A DNA stretch of 64,000 bases, taken from contig NC_007626.1 of assembly GCF_000009985.1 (NCBI RefSeq), forward strand, positions 744,001 to 808,000. Reading direction: 5' to 3'. Below, in pieces: positions 55,841-64,000 of the stretch (position 1 is the stretch's first letter; every line of letters starts with the position of its first letter). The DNA comes from Paramagnetospirillum magneticum AMB-1 (GTDB taxonomy: Bacteria; Pseudomonadota; Alphaproteobacteria; Rhodospirillales; Magnetospirillaceae). The position numbers were made by a program, and so were the translations under genes. Below the pieces are notes generated by a model that was given only the letters and a program-made list of their open reading frames with translations, was not told where the DNA came from and ran no database searches.

Positions 55841-57652
55841 CTACAGCGTCGCGGTCGCCTGCTCCAGCCAGTCCCGCTCGGCGGCCTCGGTCAATTGCGG
55901 CACGATCGCGTCCCGGACCCGGGCGTGGTAGGCGTTCAGCCAGTCCCGCTCGTCCCGGTCCAGCAGATCCTCCGCCACCAGGGCCCGGTCGATGGGGACC
56001 AGGGTCAGGGTCTCGAATTCCAGAAGATCCCGCTCGGCGCCAGCCGGGGCGGGCCGGGGCTCCACCATCACCAGATTCTCGATGCGGATGCCGTAGGCCC
56101 CGGTCTTGTAGTAGCCGGGCTCGTTGGAGAGGATCATTCCGGGCTTGAGAGCCACGGAATTGCCCACCTTGGAGATGCGCTGAGGCCCTTCGTGCACCGA
56201 CAGGAAGCTGCCGACGCCGTGGCCGGTGCCGTGGTCGTAATCCAGCCCGGCCGACCATAGCGGACGGCGGGCCAGGATATCCAGCTGGCTGCCGGTGGTG
56301 CCCATGGGAAAGACCGCCCGCGCCAGGGCGATGTGCCCCTTGAGCACCAGGGTGAAGCGCCGGCGCGCCTCGTCCGGGGGGGCATCTCCCACCAGGATGG
56401 TGCGGGTGATGTCGGTGGTGCCGTCCAGGTACTGGGCTCCGGAATCCACCAGATACAGCTCGCCGGCCGCCAGGGGACGATTGGTCTTGGCGGTGGAATG
56501 GTAGTGGACGATGGCGCCGTTGGCGCCGGCCCCGGAAATGGTGGGAAAGGACAGGCCGCGGAAATGCTCGCCGGTGCGGCGGAAGCCTTCCAGGGCGTCG
56601 GCCGCCTCCATTTCGCTGACCGTTCCGCTTCGCGTGGTGCGGTCCAGCCAGGCGAGGAACCGGACCATGGCGGCGCCGTCGCGCAGATGGGCGGCCCGGG
56701 TGCCCGCCATCTCGACGGCGTTCTTGCAGGCGCGGGGCAGGGCACAAGGGTCGGAACCGGGCTCCACCCGGGCGCCGGCGGCCCGCAGGGTCTCCCAGAC
56801 CTGGAAGGGGGCGGAGGACGAGTCCAGCCTGACGCGCTTTCCGCCGCGTCCCAGCAGGCGCAGCGTCGCCTCGAACGCGGCCGGCTCGGCCACGCGGACG
56901 GCGTCGCCCCACGGGGCGGTGACAGTGTCGTCGATGCGGTCGGGCTGCACGAACAGATCCACCGAGGCGTCGGCGTAAATGACGGCAAAGCCCAGCGGCA
57001 GCGGCGTATAGGCCACGTCGTCGGCCCGGATATTCAACAGCCAGGCCAGGGATTCCGGGGCGCTCAGCACGGCGGCGTCCAGGCGCTCCCGCGCCAGTTC
57101 AGCGGCGATGTCGCCACGCTTGGCGGCGGCGGACCGGCCGGCAAAGCGCTCGGGATGGGCGGAGATGGGGGTGGCGGGGGCCGGTGGCCGCCCGGCCCAT
57201 ACCGCGTCCACGGGATTGTCGGGGCAGGGAACCAGGGTGGCTCCGGCCCGCTCGCAGGCGGCGGTCAGGCTCTGGACTTGATCGTGGGTATGCAGCCAGG
57301 GGTCGAACCCCAGCCTGTCGCCCTTGGACAGCACCTCGCCTGCCCAACGATGCGGCGGCTGCTCGACCAGATGCAGGGGCGTGAAAAGCTGGGTGTTCAC
57401 CTCGGCCAGCACCTGCAGCGTATAGCGGCCATCCACGAAGATGGCGGCCTTGTCGCGCAGCACCACGGCCGATCCCGCCGAGCCGGTGAAGCCGGTCAGC
57501 CAGCCCAGGCGCTGGGCCGACGGCGGTACGTACTCGCCCTGATGCTGGTCGGCGCGAGGCACGACAAATCCCGTCAGATTGAGGCGGGCCAGTTCGGCAC
57601 GCAGGTCGGCGAGGCGGTCGGTGGGGGAGGGGGCGGGCTGATGCGGGCTCAT
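55841..57652 (-). CDS. pepP: Xaa-Pro aminopeptidase, M24B family
   Basis: Aminopeptidase P removes an N-terminal residue before proline. The 603-residue length is that of the long form related to eukaryotic XPNPEP1, with two N-terminal creatinase-like domains (FVVPRADQHQGEYVPPSAQRLGWLTGF) before the catalytic pita-bread fold. Metal ligands are in YLVDSGAQYLDGTTDITRT, GHGVGSFLSVHEGP, LSNEPGYYK and ENLVMVEPR. The start ATG at 57652 matches the family. It is convergent with the hemerythrin gene, with no spacer, and divergent from the gene at 57919. Confidence 0.94.
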   Translation of the reverse strand: MSPHQPAPSPTDRLADLRAELARLNLTGFVVPRADQHQGEYVPPSAQRLGWLTGFTGSAGSAVVLRDKAAIFVDGRYTLQVLAEVNTQLFTPLHLVEQPPHRWAGEVLSKGDRLGFDPWLHTHDQVQSLTAACERAGATLVPCPDNPVDAVWAGRPPAPATPISAHPERFAGRSAAAKRGDIAAELARERLDAAVLSAPESLAWLLNIRADDVAYTPLPLGFAVIYADASVDLFVQPDRIDDTVTAPWGDAVRVAEPAAFEATLRLLGRGGKRVRLDSSSAPFQVWETLRAAGARVEPGSDPCALPRACKNAVEMAGTRAAHLRDGAAMVRFLAWLDRTTRSGTVSEMEAADALEGFRRTGEHFRGLSFPTISGAGANGAIVHYHSTAKTNRPLAAGELYLVDSGAQYLDGTTDITRTILVGDAPPDEARRRFTLVLKGHIALARAVFPMGTTGSQLDILARRPLWSAGLDYDHGTGHGVGSFLSVHEGPQRISKVGNSVALKPGMILSNEPGYYKTGAYGIRIENLVMVEPRPAPAGAERDLLEFETLTLVPIDRALVAEDLLDRDERDWLNAYHARVRDAIVPQLTEAAERDWLEQATATL

Positions 57653-57918
57653 CCTGGGAATCTAGTTCAAATGGCCGGGGGCAGGTAGGGGGAATTGGCT
57701 TTGGGCGCGCGGAATGGTTAGGGTGCTGTCAGGTCCGGCTGTTGAATATGCATTGAGTTATATTGTTGCGTTGCAGCAACGGAGTTTAATCGGGCAAAGA
57801 CCCTAGACCAAAGCTAGAGGCTGGCGCAGAGCTCTTTAAATAAATGGAAAACGTGACTATTCTCTATAGTAGATTTGAGCATGTGTTTGCTGTGTTCAAG
57901 CTCTCAAGGTGAGCCGAT
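57653..57918. other. AT-rich divergent intergenic region
   Basis: This 266-base gap is richer in A and T than the genome around it. It holds a small GTTGC/GCAAC hairpin (57765-57780) and a run of T/A-rich sequence with a TATAGT box near 57874 that may be a -10 for the gene at 57919. No -35 at the right distance is clear, and no coding signal is seen. Confidence 0.4.
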
Positions 57919-58755
57919 ATGGGAGCGCAGGAAGCGGGGCCGTCCCTTCAGTCGGGCGGTGCCATGACCCATAGGGAGCTGGGGGGCAAGCGGTGCCGCA
58001 GCGTCGCGGCGGTCGCCATCATGGCTCTGACCGATATCCTCGACGAGGCCGCCGTGGACGGCTCGGTAACCATGGATGACGTCCGCCGCGTGGCCAAGGC
58101 GGTGCTGGCCGCCCGGGGGCCGCTGTCCGAGCATTACGCCCTGTGGGAAGATGGCTGTGATTCCAGCTTTTCCCTACGCCGGATCGAGCAGCAGCGCACC
58201 GATTTCATGGGCCGGATCATCGCCCGGCCGTTCTCCGATTGCTTCGACGACAAGAACAGCGGCATCGAGCGCAAGCATCTGCCGCAGTTCTTCGCGGCGG
58301 TGCGCATGATCATCGGCGAGGAGCCCTTCGACCTGCTGCGCACCCGCGCCAACAAGGCGGCCGAACGCCACCGCACCGAGGACGGCACGGTCGCTTGGGC
58401 CGAGTTCTATGCCGATGACGAGGTGCGCGCCGTGTTCGAGGAGGTCCTGGTCACCATGGCGCGCAGCTTCCGCCGCTTCGAGCCGCGCAAGGACTGGTTC
58501 CTGATCATCATGAATTCCAGCCCGTCGTCGGTGTCGACGGCGTCCAACGCCTTCATTCCCAAGCGCCCCGAGGACAAGGTGCTGCGCGAATTCAGTGAGG
58601 CCCACATGGTGCGGCTGTTCCAGGCCCTGTTCGCCTCGTGCCGGCCCGACACCTTCTCGCCCGAGCGCAAGGCGGCCTTCATGGAAAAGTGGGGCAGCGA
58701 GCCGGAAAAGGTGTTCGGATCGCTCTTCGTCAATCTGGCCGAAATGGCGCAGTAA
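57919..58755 (+). CDS. Hypothetical protein
   Basis: The 278-residue cytoplasmic protein has no family I recognise. It is helical and charged, with a central stretch FSLRRIEQQRTDFMGRIIARPF and the motifs DDKNSGIERKHLPQFFAAVRM and RFEPRKDWFLIIMNSSPSS. An AAGGTGA site precedes the ATG at 57919; later starts at 57964 (MTHREL) and 58021 are possible and would remove a variable N-terminus. It lies behind an AT-rich intergenic region and is convergent with ctaB, with a hairpin repeat between. No membrane segment or signal peptide is seen. Confidence 0.65.
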   Translation: MGAQEAGPSLQSGGAMTHRELGGKRCRSVAAVAIMALTDILDEAAVDGSVTMDDVRRVAKAVLAARGPLSEHYALWEDGCDSSFSLRRIEQQRTDFMGRIIARPFSDCFDDKNSGIERKHLPQFFAAVRMIIGEEPFDLLRTRANKAAERHRTEDGTVAWAEFYADDEVRAVFEEVLVTMARSFRRFEPRKDWFLIIMNSSPSSVSTASNAFIPKRPEDKVLREFSEAHMVRLFQALFASCRPDTFSPERKAAFMEKWGSEPEKVFGSLFVNLAEMAQ

Positions 58756-58772
58756 TCGGCGATGCCGCCAGG

Positions 58773-58811
58773 CCCAAGGGTTTCGAAGAAACCCACCCGG
58801 CGCCTGAGGGG
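58773..58811 (+). repeat. GC-rich hairpin repeat, copy D
   Basis: CCAAGGG-TTTC-gaa-GAAA-CCC forms a hairpin at 58778-58794, followed by ACCCGGCGCCTGAGGGG. The frame matches copy C at 20049, but the stem bases differ and remain paired. It lies between two convergent genes and may terminate both. Confidence 0.6.
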
Positions 58812-58825
58812 CGGAAAGACTCCCC

Positions 58826-59677
58826 CTACCAGTGCTTGTCGGCGAAGACGGCGATGAACAGCAGCAGCAGATAGGGCATGGAGGCGGCGAAGTTCCACCC
58901 GGCCCAGCGGCGGCTGGTGTCCCTGACCAGTACCACGTTGAAGCCCAGCAGCACGGCGCCCGAAACCGCGGCCACGAAACCGTAGACATTGCCCAGCAGG
59001 CCCAGCCCCCAGGGCAGCAGCGAGGCCCCCACCAGGATCACGGTGTTGGCCAGGATGCACCAGGCGGTACGCTTGGCGCCCACCACCACCGGCAGCATGG
59101 GCACGCCCGCCTGGCGGTAGTCGTCGGCAAGCAGGATGGCCAGCGACCAGAAATGGCTGGGCGTCCACAGGAACAGCACCAGGGCCAGGACCATGGGCAG
59201 CAGCCATTGGGTCTGATCCACCGCCGCCGCTCCGGCCAGGACGGCGAAACTGCCGGCCGCGCCGCCGATGATGATATTTGTCCAATGGCGGCGCTTCAGC
59301 CAGACGGTGTAGATGGCCACATAGACGAAGCCGCCCAGGAACAGATGCAGCGCCACCACCCAATTGAAGGCGGCGTTGGCCAGGGCCATGCCGGCCACCA
59401 TCAGCACCACCGCCAGGGCGAAGCCCAGGGCCGGGGTGCCGGCGCCGGTGGCCATGGGCCGGCGCGAGGTGCGGCGCATCAGCCGGTCGATGTCGCGGTC
59501 CCAGACATGGTTGAACACCGCCGAGGCGGCCGAGCCGAGTATCATGGCCAGGGTCAGCAGCAGCAGGGCCACCGGGTCGACCTTGGTCGCCACCGCGCCA
59601 TAGCCGGTGATGGCCGTCAGCGCGATCATCAGGGCGATGCGCGGCTTCAAGAGCTCGATGTATTGCCTGAACGTCAA
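58826..59677 (-). CDS. ctaB: Protoheme IX farnesyltransferase
   Basis: CtaB (heme O synthase) attaches a farnesyl group to heme b, a step toward heme a of cytochrome oxidase. The 283-residue UbiA-type membrane protein has the active-site motif NHVWDRDIDRLMRRTSRRP (NxxxDxxxD) and the second acidic loop LADDYRQAGVPMLPVVVG, with eight or nine membrane helices. The start is uncertain: TTG 59677 has GGAGG upstream; TTG 59713 overlaps the previous stop (TTGA) but has no ribosome site. It follows a DUF420 gene, as often in cytochrome oxidase clusters, though oxidase genes are not present here. Confidence 0.93.
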   Translation of the reverse strand: MTFRQYIELLKPRIALMIALTAITGYGAVATKVDPVALLLLTLAMILGSAASAVFNHVWDRDIDRLMRRTSRRPMATGAGTPALGFALAVVLMVAGMALANAAFNWVVALHLFLGGFVYVAIYTVWLKRRHWTNIIIGGAAGSFAVLAGAAAVDQTQWLLPMVLALVLFLWTPSHFWSLAILLADDYRQAGVPMLPVVVGAKRTAWCILANTVILVGASLLPWGLGLLGNVYGFVAAVSGAVLLGFNVVLVRDTSRRWAGWNFAASMPYLLLLFIAVFADKHW

Positions 59678-59709
59678 ACCCGCCTCCGCGCCCGCGGTTG
59701 CTCCGCAGG

Positions 59710-60132
59710 TCAAATGTATATGTGATACAGCATAAGATACACGACGATGCCGGTAATGGATACGTAAAGCCACAGCGGCAAGGTCCAGCGGGCGATTTTC
59801 GGGTGCAGGTCGAACTGCCCCTTGAGGGCGCGGACCAGGGTCAGGGCGACCATGGGCGCCACCACCGCCGCCAGCAGCACATGGCTGATCAGTAGGGCGT
59901 AATAGATGGGGCGCACCACGCCCGTTCCCCGGAACACGAAGATGGGGGCGGCGAAGTGGTAGACCACGTAGAAGGCCAGGAACAGGGCTGATGCCCCCAC
60001 CGCGCCCAGCATGGCCTTGCGGTGGCTGTCCTTGCGGCCCGCCCGGATATGAACGAAGCCCGTTATCAGGAAGGCCAGCGAGACCGCGTTGAGAAAGGCG
60101 GTGATATGGGGCAGGGTTCCGGCGGCGGTCAT
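59710..60132 (-). CDS. DUF420 membrane protein (CtaM-like)
   Basis: The 140-residue product is a four-helix membrane protein of the DUF420 (YozB/CtaM) family. CtaM of Staphylococcus is needed for heme-a cytochrome oxidase. Visible hallmarks are ITGFVHIRAGRKDSHRKAM, LAFYVVYHFAAPIF, YYALLISHVLLAAVVAPMV and HPKIARWTLPLWLYVSITGI, with conserved His residues in membrane helices that may bind heme or metal. It lies directly upstream of ctaB on the same strand, which supports a role in oxidase assembly. Confidence 0.88.
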   Translation of the reverse strand: MTAAGTLPHITAFLNAVSLAFLITGFVHIRAGRKDSHRKAMLGAVGASALFLAFYVVYHFAAPIFVFRGTGVVRPIYYALLISHVLLAAVVAPMVALTLVRALKGQFDLHPKIARWTLPLWLYVSITGIVVYLMLYHIYI

Positions 60133-60139
60133 GTCGTCC

Positions 60140-61369
60140 TCACCACGTCATCCAGCCGCCCAGCCGCAGCCAGATTACGGCGATGGCCATGGTCAGCAGG
60201 GTCACGGGAATGCCGGCCCGGGCGAAGTCACCGAAGGACAGTCGGCACCCGGCTCCGGCGGCGCGTTCGGCCACGATGATATTGGCCATGCTGCCCACCA
60301 GCAGGAAATTCCCCGCCAGGGTCGACAGCAGGGCCAGACCGGTCAGCGCCCCGGGATCGGGGGTGGGCCACACCGCCAGGATCAGCATCACCGCCGGCAC
60401 GTTGCCGATGGAGTTCGACGCGACCAGCGCCACCGGCAGCATGGCCTTCAGCGAGTCGGGGAAGAATCCGTGCTCGGCCAGCCAGTTGACCCAGTGACGC
60501 GCCATGTCGGTATCGGCGAAGGCGCCGGTGACCACGAACAGGCAGGCGAACAGCAGCAGCAGGTGCCAGTCCACCAGGCCGATCATCTCGCGTGAGCACA
60601 TGCGGCGGCTGGCAAGCAGCAGGGCGGCGATGGCCATGGCGCCCACTTCGCGTGGCAGGGGGGCGGCGAACAGCAGGGCCAGGATAGCCAGGGCGATTCC
60701 GCCCTTGACCGCCTGCCAGCGATGGCCCTCGGCCGGCGGATGGGCCTCCACCGGTCCGGGAGTGGCGTCCAGCTCGCGCCGCCAGATCCAGGCGATGCAG
60801 TAATACACCACCACCAGGGACAGGGCGGCGGGGACGGCGCAGGCGGCCAGGAAGCTCCAGAAATCCAGCCCGCCCACCTGTCCGATCAGAATGTTCTGGG
60901 GATTGCCGATCAGGGTGGCGGCGCTGCCGGCATTGGCGGCGCCCACCAGCCCCAGCAGATAGGGACGCGGATCGAGGCCGCGCCGACGGATGCCCTCGGC
61001 GATGATCGGGGTCATGGCGAAGCAGACCACGTCATTGGCCAGCACCGCCGACAATCCGCCCGACACCGCCACCACCAGGGCCAACAGGCGCCGGGCCGAA
61101 CCGGGCGATTCTGCCACCTTCTGCGCCACGGCGCCATAGACCCCGGCCAGCTGGAACTGGGCCGAGACGATCATCAGGGCGAACAGCAGCAGCAGGGTGG
61201 GCACGTCGATGGAGGTGCCCATGGCCTTGACGCCCACCTTGCCCGACACCAGCAGGACCACCACGGCCAGCAGGGCGATGCCGGTACGGTCGAGCCGCAG
61301 GCCTGGCACCGAGCCGAAGGCCATGCCGAGATAGGTGAGGAAGAAGACGGCGATGACGAAACTATCCAT
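60140..61369 (-). CDS. ArsB/NhaD-family anion permease
   Basis: The 409-residue protein has about 11-12 membrane helices and belongs to the ion transporter superfamily that includes ArsB, NhaD and YbiR. Recognisable parts are the inverted-repeat signatures GGLSAVLANDVVCFAMTPI and VALVASNSIGNVPAVMLIL, and AANAGSAATLIGNPQNIL. The substrate (anion, sodium or arsenite) cannot be told. ATG 61369 has GGGAAGG upstream. It ends seven bases before the DUF420 gene and may share its transcript. Confidence 0.85.
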   Translation of the reverse strand: MDSFVIAVFFLTYLGMAFGSVPGLRLDRTGIALLAVVVLLVSGKVGVKAMGTSIDVPTLLLLFALMIVSAQFQLAGVYGAVAQKVAESPGSARRLLALVVAVSGGLSAVLANDVVCFAMTPIIAEGIRRRGLDPRPYLLGLVGAANAGSAATLIGNPQNILIGQVGGLDFWSFLAACAVPAALSLVVVYYCIAWIWRRELDATPGPVEAHPPAEGHRWQAVKGGIALAILALLFAAPLPREVGAMAIAALLLASRRMCSREMIGLVDWHLLLLFACLFVVTGAFADTDMARHWVNWLAEHGFFPDSLKAMLPVALVASNSIGNVPAVMLILAVWPTPDPGALTGLALLSTLAGNFLLVGSMANIIVAERAAGAGCRLSFGDFARAGIPVTLLTMAIAVIWLRLGGWMTW

Positions 61370-61479
61370 GCCTTCCCTTATGGCCTTTCGGCGGAGCCTC
61401 GGCAAGTCCCGCCGTGTTGTCTTCGCTATTGGTGCGGCGCCGGTGTATCTATCAATGTCGCAACATTGGGGGGCATGTG

Positions 61480-61953
61480 ATGGTTGGATTCGGTTGGGTG
61501 CGCTTGAGCCGCATGGCGGCCATGGTCTTGGTGCTGGTCTTCGGCCTGGGGAGCGTCGTCATGGCGGAGACGGCGCCGCCGCCGTCCGACGGCCGGATCT
61601 ACGAGTTTCCCCAGCCCAAGCCGGCCGACGCCGTCCTCATCAATTCCCGCAGCGGCAAGCCCATGGCAGTGACCTATTGGCTGCAGGCGCGGGTGGCCTC
61701 GCCTCAGGATCTGTCCACCATCCGGGCCATGTCCGACCAACTGAGCCGGCAATTCGCCCGGCTGGTGGGCAAGCATCACCTGGAGGATCTGCTTTCCGTG
61801 GAGCAGAAGCGGGCGCTGGCCGACAAGCTGGTGGTGGTCGCCAACAACGAGCTGGCGGCCTATGACCGCCGGGCCGGCGTGGCGGTGCCGTCCGACCGGG
61901 TCTATGTGGAGGCCCTGGTATTCAAGGAATTCAGCATGGAGGCGGTGAAGTAG
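61480..61953 (+). CDS. Exported or membrane-anchored hypothetical protein
   Basis: The 157-residue product has an N-terminal hydrophobic segment (MAAMVLVLVFGLGSVVMAE) that looks like a signal peptide or anchor. The rest is a compact domain (AVTYWLQARVASPQDLSTIRAM, LVGKHHLEDLLSVEQKRALADKL) ending VYVEALVFKEFSMEAVK. The pattern is loosely like FliL, which has a single helix and ends with similar hydrophobic strands, but the match is weak. A GGGGGG run lies seven bases before the ATG. It is convergent with the SDR gene. Function unknown. Confidence 0.65.
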   Translation: MVGFGWVRLSRMAAMVLVLVFGLGSVVMAETAPPPSDGRIYEFPQPKPADAVLINSRSGKPMAVTYWLQARVASPQDLSTIRAMSDQLSRQFARLVGKHHLEDLLSVEQKRALADKLVVVANNELAAYDRRAGVAVPSDRVYVEALVFKEFSMEAVK

Positions 61954-61960
61954 GGGCCCC

Positions 61961-62722
61961 CTACTTCCTCGGCAATCCCGCCGCGATGCGGTCCATCAGC
62001 GCGCTGGGCAGGCACCCCGCCAGGCGGGCCATCAGGTGCATGGGCCAGGGAAAGGCGATGCGGCCCCGGTTGCGGGCCAGTCCGCGAACCATGATGCGGC
62101 TGGCCCGCTCCACGTCCATCAGGAACGGCATGCGGAACCGGTTCACCGCCGTCATGGGCGTCTCCACGAAGCCGGGGCAGATCACCGAGACGCCGATGCC
62201 GGCGGGGGCCAGCTCGGCGCGCAGGGATTCGCCCCAGACCCTGATTGCGGCCTTGGAGGCGCAATAGGCGGGCGCTCCGGCAAAGCCGCGAAAGCCCGCC
62301 AGGGAACTCATGATGCCGACCTGCCCCCGGCGGCGTTGCCGCAGCAGGGGAATGGCGGGCATCACCGTGTTGAACACGCCGTTCACATTGACGGCGAAGA
62401 TGGCCCGGGTCTGGGCCTCCGTCTCGCCGCCGCCGCCGGTGCCCGCCGAGATGCCGGCATTGGCGATGACCAGATCCAGCGGCCGGATGGCGTCGGAATC
62501 CGTGACCCAGCGCGCCGTGGCGGCTGAATCGGTGACGTCCAACGGGGTGGCGTGGACAGCCGCTCCCAGCGCTTCGCACTGCTTCGCCGCCGCGTCGAGG
62601 CGGTTCCGGTCGCGGCCCGACAGGTGCAAGGTGACGCCGGGCGCCGCGCAGATCCGCGCCAGCCCGGCTCCCAGGCCCGACGAGGCGCCGGTGATCAGGA
62701 CGGAGCTGAACGGCTTTGTCAT
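61961..62722 (-). CDS. Short-chain dehydrogenase/reductase
   Basis: The 253-residue classical SDR has the cofactor loop VLITGASSGLGAGLARI, an NAG-type strand (LVIANAGISAG), the catalytic Ser and YxxxK in SSLAGFRGFAGAPAYCASKAA, and the CPGFVETPMTAV loop. It probably reduces a ketone or sugar-like substrate with NADPH; the substrate is not clear. The ATG at 62722 overlaps the end of the HepT gene by four bases, so it is translated after the toxin-antitoxin pair, an unusual neighbour. Confidence 0.9.
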   Translation of the reverse strand: MTKPFSSVLITGASSGLGAGLARICAAPGVTLHLSGRDRNRLDAAAKQCEALGAAVHATPLDVTDSAATARWVTDSDAIRPLDLVIANAGISAGTGGGGETEAQTRAIFAVNVNGVFNTVMPAIPLLRQRRRGQVGIMSSLAGFRGFAGAPAYCASKAAIRVWGESLRAELAPAGIGVSVICPGFVETPMTAVNRFRMPFLMDVERASRIMVRGLARNRGRIAFPWPMHLMARLAGCLPSALMDRIAAGLPRK

Positions 62723-63093
62723 CCGCCGTTGCCGTTCCCGTTGCCATTGCCGTTCCGCTCGTTGAGCAGGGCGCGCAGCGGCCCCAGCAGGGGCGGCAGG
62801 TCGTGGCGGGCGGTGTCGAAGATGATGGAGGGGTCGACGGAATGGTATTCGTGCACCAGAATGTTGCGCATCTCGGACATGCGGCTCCACGGGATGTCGG
62901 GATGGCGTTCCAGCACGTTGAAGGGCACGCGCTTGGCGGCCTCACCGATGATTTCCAGATTGCGGACCACGGCGTCCACCGTGCGGTCGTCGGCGACGAA
63001 ACGGCGGTCGTCCATGCCCTCGGTATAGCGCCGGATGCGCTCGATGGCCTCGATCATGTCCTCGATGCGGACCCGCCAATCCTTGAAGGTCAC
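62719..63093 (-). CDS. hepT: HepT-family toxin (DUF86), Asn-Gly-repeat tail
   Basis: HepT proteins are RNases or minimal HEPN toxins. The 124-residue product has the catalytic RX4HXY as R76-N-I-L-V-H81-E-Y83 and the helical HEPN scaffold (IIGEAAKRVPFNVLERHPDIPW). The C-terminus is a run of alternating Asn-Gly (residues 113-124), encoded by six-base repeats at about 62723-62757, a possible slippage site. The start is GTG at 63093, overlapping the mntA stop (GTGA). Its antidote MntA inactivates homologues by AMPylation of the Tyr in HXY. Confidence 0.9.
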   Translation of the reverse strand: MTFKDWRVRIEDMIEAIERIRRYTEGMDDRRFVADDRTVDAVVRNLEIIGEAAKRVPFNVLERHPDIPWSRMSEMRNILVHEYHSVDPSIIFDTARHDLPPLLGPLRALLNERNGNGNGNGNGG

Positions 63094-63533
63094 CGTCTCC
63101 CGTCTCCCTCTCCGTAAACCAGCAGGCATTCTTCCAGGATGCGCTTTTTCAGGCGCGGCTTGATGTTGCCCGAGGTGATGAGGTCCACCGGGCGGCCGAG
63201 AAGCCCTTCCAGGGCGTGCTTCAGCTCCACATAGGCGAACAGGCCGCCGGGCTTGCCGGGAAAGAACTCGACCATCAGGTCGATGTCGCTGGTGGGCTTG
63301 GCCTCTTCCCGCACCACCGAGCCGAACAGGTACAGGTTCTTCACCCCGAAGCGTTCCATGATGTCGGCGCGCGACTGCAGGCGGCCGATCACCTCCTCGC
63401 GCAGGGCGGGGCTGCGGCGGCGCGAGATGCGTCCGGCATAGGCCTTGACCGCGTCGGCCTTGTCGGCCGGCACGCGCACCACGATCTCGATGACGTTGGG
63501 GCGGCCGCGTTCGGGCCGTCGTCTTTCCTTCAT
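63090..63533 (-). CDS. mntA: MntA-type antitoxin nucleotidyltransferase
   Basis: The 147-residue product has the minimal nucleotidyltransferase signature G71-S72-x10-D83-x-D85. In known systems MntA adds AMP to HepT and blocks toxicity. Residues 1-40 are a basic leader, with a strand-helix stretch (NVIEIVVRVPADKADAVKAY) that resembles a ribbon-helix-helix DNA-binding element, not usual for MntA, and could allow self-repression. ATG 63533 has GGAG seven bases upstream. It leads the mntA-hepT-SDR unit, with overlapping stop and start codons. Confidence 0.88.
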   Translation of the reverse strand: MKERRRPERGRPNVIEIVVRVPADKADAVKAYAGRISRRRSPALREEVIGRLQSRADIMERFGVKNLYLFGSVVREEAKPTSDIDLMVEFFPGKPGGLFAYVELKHALEGLLGRPVDLITSGNIKPRLKKRILEECLLVYGEGDGRR

Positions 63534-63639
63534 GACTCTCCAAGGATAGTCCCGCCTCGGGTCGGAGGGAAAGCACGGTTGTTGCCCAGGCCCGGCAAGG
63601 CTATAAAACCCTCCGGACATTTTGCAGGAGGTTCCCGCC

Positions 63640-64000
63640 TTGACCGTCGCCAGCATGACCGGCTACGCCCGCGCCGAGGGCCGCGATTCCCAGGGCTCCT
63701 GGGTGTGGGAGGGCAAAAGCGTCAACGGCCGGGGCCTGGAATTGCGGTGCAAATCGGCGCCGGGCTATGACGGGCTGGAGGTGGTGGCCCGCGAGGCGGC
63801 GGCCAGGCGCCTGAAGCGCGGCAACGTTCAATTGTCGCTCACCGTGCGGACCGAGACCGAGCAATCCCAGATTCGCGTCAACGAGGCGCTGCTGAGCCAG
63901 CTCGTCGCCATCTGCGACCAGTGGCAGTCCCGCGCCGGCTCGGTCCAGCCCGCCCGCATGGACGGCCTGCTGGCCATCAAGGGCGTGCTGGAGCCGGTGA
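63640..64000 (+). CDS. yicC: YicC family protein (partial at window edge)
   Basis: YicC proteins are endoribonucleases in several bacteria. The visible 120 residues start MTVASMTGYARAEG, the classic SMTGYAR opening, and continue with KSVNGRGLELRCKS. These match the N-terminal YicC domain; the C-terminal half lies beyond the window. The start is TTG at 63640 with AGGAGG eight bases upstream; ATG 63655 would lose five residues. The gene is divergent from mntA. Confidence 0.92.
   Translation, partial: MTVASMTGYARAEGRDSQGSWVWEGKSVNGRGLELRCKSAPGYDGLEVVAREAAARRLKRGNVQLSLTVRTETEQSQIRVNEALLSQLVAICDQWQSRAGSVQPARMDGLLAIKGVLEPV

Overview
The window is a stretch of chromosome from a GC-rich, motile, oxygen-sensing alphaproteobacterium. 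The gene content points to the Rhodospirillaceae and most likely to Magnetospirillum or a close relative. The pointers are FlaF, a sigma-54-driven glnB-glnA pair, two bacteriohemerythrin proteins, a CxxCH c-di-GMP enzyme behind an FNR-type box, and a pseudaminic acid pathway. This assignment is an inference from gene families; no magnetosome gene, rRNA, phage, transposase or CRISPR array is present.

Layout. Positions 1-3443 hold the end of an unidentified coiled-coil gene, flaF, and two possible modification genes (a GT-B-like protein and a TPR-methyltransferase). Positions 3571-7080 hold tRNA-His, an aminotransferase, glnB-glnA with its promoter, and a CAT tRNA. Positions 7269-11883 are the macromolecular synthesis genes rpoD, dnaG and yqeY on the minus strand. 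Positions 12213-19990 are carA-carB-greA followed by a GFA protein, a DyP peroxidase and a secreted protein. Positions 20099-28700 hold a histidine kinase with a decayed ATPase domain, a TPR-glycosyltransferase, acyl-CoA genes, an unusual EF-G paralogue and a small cysteine-tailed protein. Positions 28835-34533 contain all six pse genes in two divergent arms. Positions 34517-45289 hold a hydrolase, maeB, tRNA-Leu, lipB, a duplicated CaiB-like protein, a hemerythrin-receiver fusion, a small barrel protein, a UvrD-type helicase and prmA. Positions 45398-52989 hold a frameshifted MCP-PilZ receptor, a heme-type GGDEF-EAL protein, a ProX editing protein, an MlaC-like protein, a lipoprotein and guaA. 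Positions 53050-57652 hold an SGNH-like membrane protein, three small cysteine-bearing proteins, a hemerythrin and pepP. Positions 57919-64000 hold an unknown protein, ctaB with a DUF420 gene, an anion permease, an SDR gene, a HepT/MntA toxin-antitoxin pair and the start of yicC.

How it fits together. Core housekeeping genes (rpoD, dnaG, carAB, greA, guaA, lipB, prmA, glnBA) are interleaved with signalling and surface-modification genes. Flagellar glycosylation by pseudaminic acid, chemotaxis with c-di-GMP binding, heme and hemerythrin sensing, and FNR-type control would suit a microaerophile that steers by oxygen.

The most noteworthy non-coding signals are two families of dispersed palindromic repeats, an AT-rich nested inverted repeat, a predicted leaderless transcript for a cysteine-rich protein, an operator-like inverted repeat over the hemerythrin promoter, and a hairpin that covers a ribosome binding site. 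No clearly new multi-gene system can be proven from sequence alone; the strongest candidate for an undescribed unit is the cysteine-rich small-protein and hemerythrin cluster at 54459-55840.
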